From Hypericum androsaemum (lineage: Eukaryota; Streptophyta; Magnoliopsida; Malpighiales; Hypericaceae), in contig OZ023197.1 of assembly GCA_963995505.1 (NCBI GenBank), forward strand, positions 107,001 through 171,000: a stretch of 64,000 nt of DNA, given 5' to 3'. The notes below the pieces were generated by a model, which was not told where the DNA came from, did no database searches, and saw only the letters and a list, made by a program, of their open reading frames with translations. The position numbers were made by a program, and so were the translations under genes. This document shows, one piece after another, positions 1-11,498 of this stretch (position 1 is its first letter; each line of letters begins with the position of its first letter).

Positions 1-49
1 TTTTCGTTTTAACTGTGAAAGAAAGAAAGAGAGAATCCCTCTCTCCAAG

Positions 50-117
50 TGGGCCTTGGGCCGCGTAACACAAGGAACCCCGGCCCAAATACTTGGGCTA
101 AAATAAACCCTAAACCC
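50..117 (+). promoter_or_regulatory. Site II elements plus telo-box upstream of mS33
   Basis: TGGGCC occurs at 50-55 and 57-62, GGCCCA at 82-87 and TGGGCT at 94-99. A telo-box (AAACCCTAAACCC) follows at 105-117, about 80 bases before the mS33 start codon. Site II (TGGGCY) combined with a telo-box is the known promoter signature of plant ribosomal-protein and mitochondrial-biogenesis genes, bound by TCP and telo-box factors. It fits the downstream gene. Promoter function is inferred from motif and position only. Confidence 0.7.
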
Positions 118-197
118 AATCAAAGAAAAGGAGAAGGAAAAACAGGAAGAGAGATAACACTAGGGAAGAAGGTAAGAGAGAGAGAATCAGTCAGACG

Positions 198-600
198 ATG
201 GCGGGGGGAGTGAAACTGAAGGGGATAGTGGAGGCGGCGGTGAGGGTGGGGGTGGAGGAGGCCAGGGCCAGGATATTCGGCCACGTCATCAACCCGAACC
301 CGGCGGGGATCAAGTCCCCGCACAAGATCCTCCGGAAGAAGCTGATCGGCGAGAAGGTGACCCAGTGGTACCCGCACGACATCTCCCGGGACGACCCCAT
401 CCTCATAGCCCGCGAGCAGGAGTCGTAAGTAGCCAAAATGCTCTCTCTCTTGTAATCTTGTTGTTGACACTGCCAAAACTAAGGGGTCTAATTTTGTGAT
501 TAGGCGGATGGGGAAGCTTGAGATGCTGAAGAGGCGGGGGAAGGGCCCACCCAAGAAGGGCCAGGGCAAGAGCGCAACAAAGCGCAACAAAGGGAAGTAG
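198..600 (+). CDS. mS33: Mitochondrial small-subunit ribosomal protein mS33
   Basis: Two exons, 198-424 and 504-600, joined across a 79-nt GT-AG intron (donor GTAAGT, acceptor TTAG), give 107 residues. The N-terminal half contains FGHVINP, GIKSPHKILRKKLIG and KVTQWYPHDI, which I recognise as the mS33 family (yeast Rsm27/plant S27-S33). The C-terminus (LKRRGKGPPKKGQGK and on) is a basic, rRNA-binding type tail. The size fits the family, about 100 residues. The first in-frame ATG, in good context, is used. The protein would act in the mitochondrial small ribosomal subunit; no long cleavable presequence is apparent, as is usual for this family. Confidence 0.93.
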
Positions 601-2368
601 AAGCAGGCTCGGTGCTGGTTTGATTATGTTTTTTGATTGGGCTGAAATTTGTCTTCTTATATGGGAGGGAAGGGAAGCTGCTATGATAATTCAGTTCAAT
701 TCAGTTGCAAAGCCTTGAACTACTGTTAACCATAATACAGTAATACGGTTTATCTTCTTCTAATATGTACTTAACTTGCTTGTTGTATCTGCAACTTCTC
801 TAGTAGCAGTAGTACTCCCATCCAAAAAATGAAAATGCACAACAAGGGCGCGGATTCTTTCTCGACCTCCTCGTTGATATTGTCAAGGACACAACTAGTG
901 TCGGGCGAATAGCTTTGGAGATGGCCATGGAGCTACTCCTCCTCTGCGGGTGGTGAGATGAATTACCTGCCCCCCAAAACTTGCTCAATCCAACTACTAC
1001 ACCCTGCCACTTTCTTCGCCCTCTCATCCTCCTCCTGTGACCGCCAACACAAGTATATGTTGGACAGCAGTGGATACCCCACCCACCCATGTTTGGTTGC
1101 CACCGACTTGTACATCGTTTCTTACAGAGCAACTGGCATTTTAATCCAATGTTAATGTCCCTCTCTCTCCTCCATCCATATTCTTGTTCAGAGCTCCAAC
1201 TTGTGATCAGTTCCCGGATATTAGATATTATTAAAAAAGATGTTTGAATCCTAAAATCTAACATAAAAATTGAGACTTCCAACTATGTTAATTCCTAATC
1301 TACCATTCATTAATGTAACTGGACATCCGTTTATCTAAATTACTCATTGTTTGAATTGGTTATATCAAATTTGACTCGGATCATAAGTCAACGTAGTTCC
1401 CAATATCCGATTTTAATGATTTTTCTCGTTGCTGCATTACGAGAATTAATCTAATCACATATATTAAGTTGATCTTAATTACGAGCTTTATTACCAAAGG
1501 AAAAGAAAATTGCAGAGCTACATCGCACCCAGACTCTACCATTTGTTAAGCCGCACGTGGCTAGCAAAATGTTACCTAAAATCTAACTTCCAGTTAACCC
1601 ACAAAACCGAGTAGTCAAGATAGGCGTCCTCTAGCCAATAGGCCAGAAAAACGCGTAACCCACCTAATTCTAACCTCCAACTAGCCCACATACTGGGTAG
1701 TCAATAGGCAGGTGGGACACCGGCCTAGCCCCCTAGCCTCAAGCTAACCCACAAGTCGGGTAATCGAGAGGGACGCACACACTCACTAACCCGCAATCAC
1801 ACATATTAAGTTAATTACTGAACTTATAAAAAAGTTTGTTACCCATAAGTAGTCAAATCAATTAGGCATTTTCTAGCACTCAAATTCGATTTCTTTCAAA
1901 CACAGTAGAATTAAATAGATGTTAAGTGTTGTAGGACAAGTGATTTAGATGGCGTGGGATATTGTGTAACGGTATCAACGTCAATGCGGGTTTTTATTTT
2001 GTCGATGTGCTGAAGGTTTTGATGAGATCGACGGCCACAATTTCGGGAGATTTCGCATCATATAAGATTAGTAATAGCCATCAGTATGAACAAGATGGAT
2101 CTTCAAATTATGAAGCTGTGTTACGAGTAAAAATTTATTTAGGATATAATTGTATTTTTATTTTCATATTTATATATTGGCTTTTGCCCTCTCCATTTCG
2201 AGAAAAAGAAAGAAAGAAAAGGAAGACGAGGCAGTTTTTGTGCCGGGGGGAGAGAGAGAGCGCGCGATAAGCTTTGTTCAGGGTTCGGACAGAGGATAGA
2301 AACAGAGAGAGTCTTCGACCCGCTTGTATTCTTCTGGTACTTCCATCTCTTCCCTTGTTCCCCACCAA
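601..2368. other. Intergenic, no supported gene
   Basis: I see no convincing coding exon here. The segment 1430-1860 holds two degenerate direct copies of a short AATCACATATATTAAGTT-like stretch. Between them lie three degenerate copies of a block containing TAACCCAC and GGGTAGTCAA, which looks like an old decayed repeat. The 2240-2368 stretch is probably the PPR 5' leader. Confidence 0.5.
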
Positions 2369-4330
2369 ATGCTAAAGAACCCAACAATACGCCTGGGAAG
2401 CTCCATCCTTTGTGCCACTTGCAGCAACCCAACACCTCTGACCCTCCTCGGCCTCTCCTCCCCTCTCCAATGCTCTCCCTTTTCGTCCCTAAACGACCCC
2501 GCACAAGGCGGCGACGACGACCCCTTTATCGCCGCCGAGCTCTTCAACCACGCGCCCAAGATGGGCTCTCACAAGCTGGGCGACTCCACTTTCTACTCTC
2601 TTATCAAAACGTACGCCGACGCGGAGGACTTAAAGTCTGTAGAGAAGGTGCTCGACAGAATGAAAGCCGAGAATCGGGTGCTTCTCGAGAGCTGCTCCAT
2701 CCGCATCATCAAGGCCTACGGGAAAGCTCATTTCCCCGATAAAGCCATCGACTTGTTCCATCGGATGCCCTCCGAGTTCCAGTGTAGGCGCAGCATCAAC
2801 TCGTTTAACTCTGTTTTGGAAGTGATTGTAAAAGAACGTCTTTATTCTTGCGGTCTGGAGTTCTACCGCCATGTTTGTCTTCCGAAAGATGCCAGCTTGA
2901 CTCCGAACGTGTTTACTTTTAATTTGGTCATCAATGCTTTTTGTAAGCTGGGTTTGGTTGATAATGCCGTCGAGGTGTTCAGGGAAATGCCGGGTAGGGA
3001 TTGTGTCCCTGATGTTTACTCGTACTGCACGTTGATGGGCGGGTTGTGTAAGAAGGGCAGGATGGAGGAGGCCATCCTTCTATTGGACGAGATGCAGAAG
3101 GAAGGGTGTTTCCCTAATACGGCCACGTTTAATGTCTTGATCAAAGGGTTCTGCAGGAAGGGCGACTTTATGAGCGTCGCCAAGCTTGTTGACAACATGT
3201 TTCTCAAAGGGTGTGATCCTAATGAGGCGACCTATAATACCCTGATTCACAGTCTGTGTTGCCAGGGGAAGCTGGATAAGGCTGTCGGTCTATTTGAAAG
3301 GATGGTGTCGAGTAACTGCGTGCCTAATGAAGTCACCTACGGCACCATTATTAATGGACTTGTTAAGAAGCAAAGATCTCTTGATGCATCACGTTTGCTG
3401 ATTCTGATGGAAGAAAGAGGGTATCCGGTGAATGAGCATGCTTATTCTTCACTGCTAAGCGGGCTGTTTAAGGAGGGTAAATCGGAGGAGGCTATAAAAC
3501 TGTACAAGGAGAAGGTCGAGAAAGGAGACAAGTTAAATATTTACGTCTTCAGTGCTCTGATTGGTGGCCTCTGTGGAGAGGGAATGACTGAAGAAGCTCT
3601 GAACATTCTGTCTGTGATGGAGAGCAAGGGTTTCAAGCCTAATGTTGTCACTTATAGCTCCCTAATGAAGGGATTCTTTGACCAGGGAAATAGTCAGAAA
3701 GCCATAGAACTGTGGAGTGACATGGAGCAAGCAAAATGCAATCCTAATGTGGTTTGTTACAGTGTCCTCATTAATGGTCTATGCAAGGATGGAAAGATCG
3801 AGGAGGCCAAGATGTCATGGACACAAATGTTGGTCAAAGGCTATGAGCCTGACGTTGTTTCTTACAGCTCAATGATCAATGGCCTTTGCAATTCTGGTTT
3901 GGTTGAGGAGGCGATGAAATTCTTTAATGAGATGCTCTGTCGTGGACCTAATTGTCAGCCTGATGTGCTCACCTACAACATACTTCTCACTGCTTTATGC
4001 AAGCAGGACAGCCTTGGCCATGCTATTGATCTTTTGAATAAAATGTTGGAGAGGGGTTGCGACCCTGACCCAGTAACGTGCAACATATTTCTGAAAGTGT
4101 TGAATGAGAAGCTAAATCCACCTCAAGATGGGACAAAGTTCCTCGACGAACTCGTGGTTCGCCTACTGAGGCGGGAGAGAATTGTAGGTGCTTTGTCAAT
4201 AGTCCAGGTGATGTTGCAGAAGTTCTTGGCTCCAAGTGCTTCCACTTGGTTATTAATTATAAATGGGATATGCAGACCAAATCGGACTCAATCAGCAATT
4301 CAACGGTGTTGGAACAACCTAAATTCTTGA
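2369..4330 (+). CDS. EMB1025: P-class pentatricopeptide repeat protein (EMB1025-like)
   Basis: An intronless gene of 653 residues from the first in-frame ATG at 2369; the frame is open upstream to 2324 but only with a TTG. After a short organelle-targeting-like leader (MLKNPTIRLGSSILCATC), nearly the whole protein is tandem 35-residue PPR units. Examples are the NVFTFNLVINAFCKLGLVD-type unit near residue 187 and later units with NEVTYGTI, NVVTYSSL and DVVSYSSM. No E or DYW domain follows, so it is a P-class protein, a family that binds single-stranded organellar RNA for stability, splicing or translation. The terminal CWNNLNS resembles, from memory, Arabidopsis At4g20090/EMB1025, and that orthology is supported by QRT3 lying in the same window. 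A broken copy lies at 21.7-22.4 kb on the other strand. Confidence 0.93.
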   Translation: MLKNPTIRLGSSILCATCSNPTPLTLLGLSSPLQCSPFSSLNDPAQGGDDDPFIAAELFNHAPKMGSHKLGDSTFYSLIKTYADAEDLKSVEKVLDRMKAENRVLLESCSIRIIKAYGKAHFPDKAIDLFHRMPSEFQCRRSINSFNSVLEVIVKERLYSCGLEFYRHVCLPKDASLTPNVFTFNLVINAFCKLGLVDNAVEVFREMPGRDCVPDVYSYCTLMGGLCKKGRMEEAILLLDEMQKEGCFPNTATFNVLIKGFCRKGDFMSVAKLVDNMFLKGCDPNEATYNTLIHSLCCQGKLDKAVGLFERMVSSNCVPNEVTYGTIINGLVKKQRSLDASRLLILMEERGYPVNEHAYSSLLSGLFKEGKSEEAIKLYKEKVEKGDKLNIYVFSALIGGLCGEGMTEEALNILSVMESKGFKPNVVTYSSLMKGFFDQGNSQKAIELWSDMEQAKCNPNVVCYSVLINGLCKDGKIEEAKMSWTQMLVKGYEPDVVSYSSMINGLCNSGLVEEAMKFFNEMLCRGPNCQPDVLTYNILLTALCKQDSLGHAIDLLNKMLERGCDPDPVTCNIFLKVLNEKLNPPQDGTKFLDELVVRLLRRERIVGALSIVQVMLQKFLAPSASTWLLIINGICRPNRTQSAIQRCWNNLNS

Positions 4331-5649
4331 TTTTTTGGTGTGCGTGTGTACTGTTGACATATATGATTGATTGTACATGACTTGCCCGCACATCAACACA
4401 GTTGATGCTCTCAATGAGCTTCTCAAGTAACCAGTTGAAATCAACGGCCTTATAGCGAAGTATCTGTTTGAACTGTTGCGCTCTCCAAGGATTTATGCGA
4501 AGGATACACAAGTTCACACCTGAAGGTATCAAACTATGAGCCCACTACAATGTAAAAGCTTTCTTGATCATATGCTCATATTATGATGCAAGATATATAG
4601 TAAATGAAAACTGGTGCAGATGAGAAACAAAATCACAGATTCCTCACAACTCATTATCTTTTTTCACCACTATTATTGAACCAAATGATTCATTTTTTAG
4701 AAGTATTTATGCCATGTGCATATGTAGGAGGTCTTTTATTGGTTCTAATCTTACATGTATATGGCTGTATTCTGGAATTGATGCCTTACACTTGCTTCAC
4801 TTCTTCAACTCTGATTATTGTGTTCTGTGTGATGTGCCCATAATAATAGTTAGAGAACTTATTCCGTCCTTTAGGTGCCAGATTTTCAATTGCTTGTAAT
4901 TTTTCCTCTCCTATCGATCAATTTATGGCGGGGACCTTCTGGACTTCAGGTTCCTACTATTAATCAAGAAGCTGCAATAGCAGGATCAGAGCCAGATGGA
5001 TCTTCTCTAGAAACCACTCGGATTGAAGTCTGGAAACTAAGAACCAACAAGGATGGGTAGGATCTGGAAGCATTTCAATGTTATTCTTTTGCTGATACAT
5101 TGGCTAGACCATAATTATCTGTCTCCACATATCTACTTTGGCCAGAATATGGTTGGGAACGACATGACATGTTCACATAAGAGACAGGGAGGTGCTTAAA
5201 GTGGGAGATCCATTGACACTGTGCAGATGGTTTTTTTTAAAAGCTGAAGCACAGAGTGAACTGCAGAGTTACCCAAGCCTAGTAAAAGTAGTCAGTTGTG
5301 ATCCTAGCAAGGTGACGGTGATGTTACTGGAGTTTCCACATAAGCTTTCGAACAGGTAATACTAAAAACACTTTTGAATAGTCAGTTTCATAGGGCCCCC
5401 TGGAAGTGCACTGCAATTCATCAAATTTTCTGCTAAAAAGTGAATAAGGTTTGAGGCCATTAGCTGCACCAGCAACAGAATAGGTCTGTTCTGCTAAGTC
5501 AAGGAGTTTTGCCCTATCGTTTTTGTTTGTTAAATTGTTTCGGGCTATCTCATCTCATAAAGTGGTCTTATTGAGCTTTCAGAATCTGTCTTACATAGAA
5601 GTGATACAGTTTGCACCTATCATATTACAGTTCATTGGAGAATGGCAGT
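4331..5649. other. PPR 3' flank and intergenic
   Basis: Convergent space between the PPR gene (+) and the transporter (-). I see short open frames only, none with recognisable motifs. Parts may be 3' UTR of the PPR transcript. Confidence 0.5.
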
Positions 5650-7419
5650 TCAGGGCCCTTCTCCGGTAACCTTTTCATCAACTTCCAAAGCTTTCAGCTT
5701 TTGCTGCTGATGGGCCATATCATAAGTTGCATGAAGGCCAAAGAAAATATAATAAAGCAGCATAACAACCGTGCATATTCCAAATCTTATAAAGGCTGTG
5801 GCACCAAGGGATCCCATGAGGAAGATGTTTATTGCAATTGACAGTGATGGGAGCCACGGAACTAGAGGAACACCCCAGACTTTGGGTGTTCTTTGCTGAG
5901 GAAGCATTGCTAATCCAGCTGTTCCAAAGAGCCAAAGAGGAAGAGTTATAGCATATCCAAGCCAACCGTTAGGTCTGAGTCCCCAGTAAGCTGAGGTTCC
6001 CATTGATGAAGCTATGATGACGAGCAGGGAAATTTCTAGTTTCGGGAGATCTGTTGGTGGTGTGATGCCTCTTGCGTAGTATCTCCTCACGAGAAGTGCC
6101 ACAGCCATCATCATGAAGATAAACAGCGTGCTTATTGACAGCAAACTGGCCAAAACATCCAGGCTTGAAAAGAGAGCTATAAGAGCACTTGCAACTGTGA
6201 TCAAAAGGGTGGCATTGATTGGTGTTCCAGTCTTGGGGTGGACAAGAGCGAACCAAGGTGGTATCATGTGTGCTCTGGCAATATGAGTTGTATATCTTGC
6301 TTGCCCCAGTGCTCCTACTAGAAGGACAGTAGTCATGCCCTTGAGGGCGCCCAGTGCCACCAGATACTTCGCCCATTTCATCCCCACGCTCTGAAATGCA
6401 ATGGAGTAAGCTGCGTTGGGGTCTATAGCTGTGTATTTCTGCATCATACTTAGCGAAAGTGCCATCAAGCAGTATACCACAGTGATGATCGACATTGATC
6501 CAATCAATCCAAGAGGTATATCCCTAGAAGGGTTCTTGGTTTCCTCGGCCATGGTGGCCACACTGTCGAAACCACCGTAGGCAAAGTAAACAATGGCAGC
6601 TGCTTGGAAGACCCCTTTGGCACCATTTGGCAGAAAGGGGGTCATGTTTGAGGCATCGGCATGCATAAATCCTGCAACTATCACAAACAATATGACAATG
6701 GTATTGAGAAGAGTTGCTATCCAGTTCAAGTAGGAGGTTTTCCTGGTGCTGATCATTGCAATTGTGGAAGCAATGGCCAAGACCACGACAGCAATTGGGT
6801 CAAGTAGATTGAAGCCCTCAGTGAGAGCCGTGTGGATACGCAGAGAGTTGGGCTGGCGGTTGAGTAGAGTTGCCAGGTAGGAAGTCCAGGACCTGGCCAC
6901 TGCTGCACTTCCCACAATGCTCTCCAGCAGGATGTTTGCTGCTGCTATGAAGGCCATGAAGTCTCCCAGCTCGATCCTCAAGTAAGCAAACGAGCCTCCT
7001 GCGACGGGAATCTCAACCGCAAATTCCGTGTAACAGAAGACAGACAGCATTGCAGAAATCCCCGAGGCGACATAGGAAAGAACAATAGCAGGTCCCGCAT
7101 GGTCATGTGCTTCTTGGCCTGTGAGCACGAAGATGCCAGCTCCAACAACGGCGCCGAACCCAAACCATGTCAGGTCCCACCAGGTCAGGCAGCGCTTCAT
7201 TTCGTTCTCGCTCTGTTGCCGCATCACTGTCACCTCATTGGCATCGTCGGACCGGCTTGTCAGCCTGTCCTTGAACCGGGGGCACGTCTGCGTTATTGCA
7301 CGACGATAGTTGTCCCAGCTCTGGAAGGATTCCTCAGGGAAGAAGTCTTGCCTGCTGAACCTCCAGTAACTCCTCCTGAGATGGACCTGGCCATCATCAC
7401 CATGACATGCTTCCCCCAT
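5650..7419 (-). CDS. Cationic amino acid transporter (CAT1/5/8 clade)
   Basis: A single exon of 589 residues starting at a true ATG (CAT at 7417-7419). A hydrophilic N-terminus of about 80 residues with SYWRFSRQDFFPEESF is typical of plant CATs. The first membrane segment carries GFGAVVGAGIFVLTG at residues 87-101, the hallmark of the APC superfamily. About 14 membrane segments are visible, with the EETKNPSRDIPLGLIGS loop near the middle. The clade imports basic amino acids and glutamate by proton symport, mainly at the plasma membrane. The absence of introns and the 589-residue length match CAT1/CAT5/CAT8 (about 590). In Arabidopsis CAT5 sits beside the PIG-C gene SETH1, and a PIG-C gene is present here at 35.8 kb, which favours CAT5-like. 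Substrate preference cannot be read from sequence. Confidence 0.95.
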   Translation of the reverse strand: MGEACHGDDGQVHLRRSYWRFSRQDFFPEESFQSWDNYRRAITQTCPRFKDRLTSRSDDANEVTVMRQQSENEMKRCLTWWDLTWFGFGAVVGAGIFVLTGQEAHDHAGPAIVLSYVASGISAMLSVFCYTEFAVEIPVAGGSFAYLRIELGDFMAFIAAANILLESIVGSAAVARSWTSYLATLLNRQPNSLRIHTALTEGFNLLDPIAVVVLAIASTIAMISTRKTSYLNWIATLLNTIVILFVIVAGFMHADASNMTPFLPNGAKGVFQAAAIVYFAYGGFDSVATMAEETKNPSRDIPLGLIGSMSIITVVYCLMALSLSMMQKYTAIDPNAAYSIAFQSVGMKWAKYLVALGALKGMTTVLLVGALGQARYTTHIARAHMIPPWFALVHPKTGTPINATLLITVASALIALFSSLDVLASLLSISTLFIFMMMAVALLVRRYYARGITPPTDLPKLEISLLVIIASSMGTSAYWGLRPNGWLGYAITLPLWLFGTAGLAMLPQQRTPKVWGVPLVPWLPSLSIAINIFLMGSLGATAFIRFGICTVVMLLYYIFFGLHATYDMAHQQQKLKALEVDEKVTGEGP

Positions 7420-8405
7420 AAGCTTTACTTATTTACCAAGTCCCTCTCTTTCGTGTGCTACAATCTTAAGACGAATAGTGGGGGTATTATATGATTATTG
7501 GAGTGAGAAGATAAGCTTTACTTATTTACTAGATGGTGTGGAAAAGGACAAGAAGTCCTTTTATTGCCTCATTCCAAGGAATCTGGTGTCTCTGTGGTCC
7601 ACTCAAATTTAGTAGCAACTAGCAACTTGGAGTGTAATGTTGTCTGCTTGCTACAATAAAATGCTTCGTCGGATTATAATTCTTTTCAATAAATAGACGC
7701 TTTCGGACTTTGAACATGGTGCTTTTTTAGGGGTAAATACATGGTGTTGGAATGGAATGCATTCTCAGTTTGATTAAACTAAAATGACTTGGATAGGTGC
7801 GGATGTTGTTTTATGTGTTAGTTAACATATTCGAGTTATTGGGAATGAAGCATTGTTAAATACTTGTCTGAAAAACTTTGCTATCTTTCAAAAGTCTCAT
7901 TTGTTCGAACATGAATTAGTCTGTGCACGTCCAAAATTAGGTGGTTTAGAAAAAATAATTATTAGTGGTTAACATGGCTCACGTACTACTCGTTGAAATC
8001 TTGGTGATTAAGGGCGATACCCTGTGGGGGCCAAGATGGGTGCAGAAACTGCAAGTATAAACAACCTAACAATGACTTGAATCCAAATTTGGATTATACG
8101 AAAACGGACTTGTAGCTACCTCGTTATTGTCATGTCTCAATTATCAATGGTGGGGTCCATCCCGAGAGACGCAATCCAATAACGAGCCAGCCCATTTGTT
8201 GGAACAACGCCATCGAAATGATTGAGAGAGACTAGGAGTAGGAGGAAAAGTCACCACTCTGACAAAATCTTAGAGCTGCCTTATTAGACTTCCTTGGCTA
8301 AACGGCCAGCATAGTAATTGGCAATTTGTCCATTGCAATACAAAGGATTAGTCTCCATTTTGGATATCAATGAAATTAGACCAACTAGGCTAAGCAAACG
8401 TGTGT
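7420..8405. other. Intergenic, nothing recognised
   Basis: AT-rich spacer between the CAT gene start and the TAM41 3' end. No exon, RNA gene or element ends were seen. Confidence 0.5.
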
Positions 8406-10787
8406 TCATGTCCATGATCTCCATGCCTTGCGCAGTTTGTTGCCAAGATATCTGGTGGCATTAACACCTCCGGCGGCCAGGAAACCGGAGACCGCCTGCC
8501 TAGCGCTCGACCTCGTGACCGTCCGCCGTATGACCTTCTGCATGCATCTAGCAGCCTCTTCTCGTGAGCCAACCACGACTTCTCGCCCCATTTCTCCTGC
8601 AAACACGAGATCCAGATTAATTCAATCAAGATCCTACTGACTGCTGCATTGTCACAAAGGGTCCCACCCCCCACACCATATTTGGATATCGGCTCGTACC
8701 AAACTTACTGAGAAACTTCTCTTCTCCCAAGTTCTTTCCCATTTTGCTTCTGACAAGTGGAGGAAGTGAGCAAACAAGAGAACGCGTCGCTGGATGACCA
8801 CAATCCTGCATTCAAAACAATAGAGTCAGTAGAACTATGGTGGTATGCACGGGAGGAATAATTTCTAAATGTCTTGTCACCAACAAATCCTAACTCTCAA
8901 CGTTTTCAAGTAACATAATTCATTCGACTTCTGTCGAAAATCTTTCCTGATAACCAAGAGAAGATGGAATATGATATCGAGTACTGATCATAGGACTGCC
9001 TTGAAGGGTGCGTCACAGAGTCTTAAAGATACTTCTAGACATCTATCTATCTAATGCCTGTCGCTCATTTTCTTTAAGGATGTGATACTACACATTTCCA
9101 CAATTAGATCACAATCCTTGTATATTCATGTTCACCTGGGAATATCTATCATTTTGACCGTCAGATGATGAGAATCTAAGCAGCTCCTGAGCCTGGTATT
9201 CTTCAAGATATGGTTTATACATCGTCTGGAATAAGCCAAACTGCCCTCGCACAATTTTCTTCACCTGATAGGTGTTCACACGTAAACCAGATGAACCACA
9301 TATGATCATCTAAAATGATGCAAAAACATTTATAGCTCTAAATTACAAGCAATCGCTAAACTGCACCTTTCTACTAACTAAAGCAAGCCATCTTGCGTGA
9401 AGTTCCCAATAATCAAGCTTCAAATGGGAAAGTTGGGAAACATTGCATACCTTGTTTTTGTCCTCTGCAAAAAGCATGCGCAGGTCACCCATATAAGAGA
9501 GGCTACATATTTTGGAATAAAGATCTTCCTGCATGAGCACAAACTACCTTACTACCTTTAGATTCTTGCACGATTGATTTAAACTGCAGAAAGTGAACAA
9601 ACCTCGCTAAACTTGGAAGGCAACAGAAGAAGAGCAGCAGAAACTGCAGCACGTAGATTGACAGGGTTTGCATCTCTGACTTCCCGGTTATCGACAAGGA
9701 CATTAACCTGCATGAACAAAGAGCGACGCTGAACAATAGATGTTGCAGCAGAGATTGCTGACGAATGTGACGGATTGATAGATAGAAACAGACCCAAGGC
9801 ATAATGAAGAAAAAGGTGTCAAAGCAATGGAACAGAAAATTTTCTTGCTACGCCAGTTTTCAACCTAGAGGTGCTACTAGCTAGGCAGAATGTAAAGCAG
9901 GCTTTTGATGTTCCCGGATGGATTGGAAATACCACATATTGCCTACCGTGATAGTACATCAGAATGCAACACGTACCGGCTTTTGAAGACGACCACTCAA
10001 GTAGAAGTTTTCCCAGTTCAATAGGTCCTGGACCAAGTTATGCATTCTAACAACACCATATTTGAGCTTCTGTCAGAAAGTTTGTTTGAGTATGAGTTTG
10101 AACGGCATTAAATAAGAAATTCAGAAGCACGAGGCATTCGAGTTTAATGGCCAGTTGGACAATACCTTATCCTTCCAAGTAACAAACGGATTGAAGTGCA
10201 CTCCAACACCAATTTTATCAGCAGCTCCAGTAATCTAATATAATCGTTCGTCAAATCACACTCTTGCTCCAACATAACTAGAGAAAGAGGAAGAACAAGA
10301 GAGAGAGATGCACCAGTTTTGCTCCGCCAAGGTGTACCAGCCATGATGCATAATGATCTCCATTCAGTTTGAGATTCTGATTGTAATGATAGCAACCAAA
10401 GCACGAGGAACAAGAAGGACGAATGTAAGCATGCACTCGGACAAATAGTGTGTTAGGATTCTAGAGAACTATCCAAGCTCATAACATAGTGAGGCGTGAA
10501 AATGAAACGAGTGGAACTTATAAACAAGATTTCGGTTCCAGAATACCTCAGAATGCCAATTCAAGGGATCGGAAACGCCGAGTATGAAATCTACCATAGA
10601 AGACTAAGAGACCTCAACATTAGCAAGCAGAAAGCAACAAACACAGTCCATAACAGGAGTGTGGGACAGGTGGGCAAACCTTGTCAAGGTTGTTGGGATG
10701 CAGAGCTGAACCATACAGACAGCAAAATTCAACTGGGGGAATCTCTTTGAGAAAACTTCCCAGCTCCCATCTCCTTTCATCTTCCAT
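8406..10787 (-). CDS. TAM41: TAM41, mitochondrial phosphatidate cytidylyltransferase
   Basis: Ten exons on the minus strand: 10680-10787, 10547-10603, 10314-10376, 10166-10234, 9977-10069, 9603-9707, 9451-9528, 9136-9264, 8700-8805 and 8406-8596. All introns are GT-AG, and the total of 999 nt gives 332 residues. Family landmarks are CCLYGSALHP (nucleotidyltransferase GS at 26-27) followed by VDFILGVSDP with Asp41, DHYASWLVHLGGAKL, GVGVHFNPF, ICSLSYMGDLRMLFAEDKNK and QFGLFQTMYKPYL. TAM41/Mmp37 makes CDP-diacylglycerol on the matrix side of the inner mitochondrial membrane for cardiolipin synthesis. The plant protein ends with a conserved SGRQAVSGFLAAG-type segment, seen here as SARQAVSGFLAAGG. 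The start ATG lies just before the first conserved block; plant orthologues also have a short N-terminus. Exon 9 to 10 is the only phase-1 junction. Confidence 0.95.
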
Positions 10788-11498
10788 CACCCTCTCTCCA
10801 ATATCACTTCTTAGTCACTTAACAAGGGAGGTAGGCGTCACTCGGGAATTCTATCAAACACCTGGTATGCAAAAGTTAGTTTTGAGGGAACCCAACCGCT
10901 TTGTAACTACCTGCTATAGTACAACGAGACTAACCGGATCGATCATTTAACTAGAGACATGGGAACGTCAGTCTCACCCTGAGAATCTTGCACGTACTAG
11001 CCGACTAACTTCTATTATGCTAACTAATTCGGATTCAAACCAACCCGGACCAAAAACTACGTCAGACATTACATCTATACTATTCTTAGTTTTGTTAATA
11101 CGTTTTTTTGGGGGGGAGGGGGAAGATTAGTTGTTAATTTTGCTAATACGTTTGAAAGATTCAAACTCTCGACCTCCTTTACTCGACCATTTGATCACAA
11201 TGCAGTAGCTATCCAGTTGGTATTTGTTAGTGCCACAACTTGGAACAACCGAAACCACATGAGAATATGCATCACTCGTACCCTATTGACATATCCGAAG
11301 CTCAGCCATTTGCAAGCGAATGAGCAATTACATGATCCCTGCTTATCAGAACAATACAATTCTTAACAAGAGGTGCCGCGACGAACACCAAAAAACAATA
11401 CGATTCTTAACAAGAGGTTTACGATCAAGGAAAAGGTTCGACTACTACGATTCCCACTAGGCCGAAGAGTGTGAGTAAAGTCACAAGATAGAGAACAT
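10788..11498. other. Intergenic, nothing recognised
   Basis: Spacer between the TAM41 start and the PAC1 stop codon. It contains a short repeated stretch with TTTTGTTAATACG / TTTTGCTAATACG around a G-run at 11090-11150. No gene was seen. Confidence 0.45.

Noticed and set aside
800..1282. 160-residue minus-strand open frame
   Set aside because: No recognisable motif, no splice or promoter context, and composition like the surrounding non-coding DNA.
2324..2368. Extension of the PPR frame upstream to a TTG
   Set aside because: Plant nuclear genes rarely start at TTG; the first ATG at 2369 already gives a plausible targeting leader.
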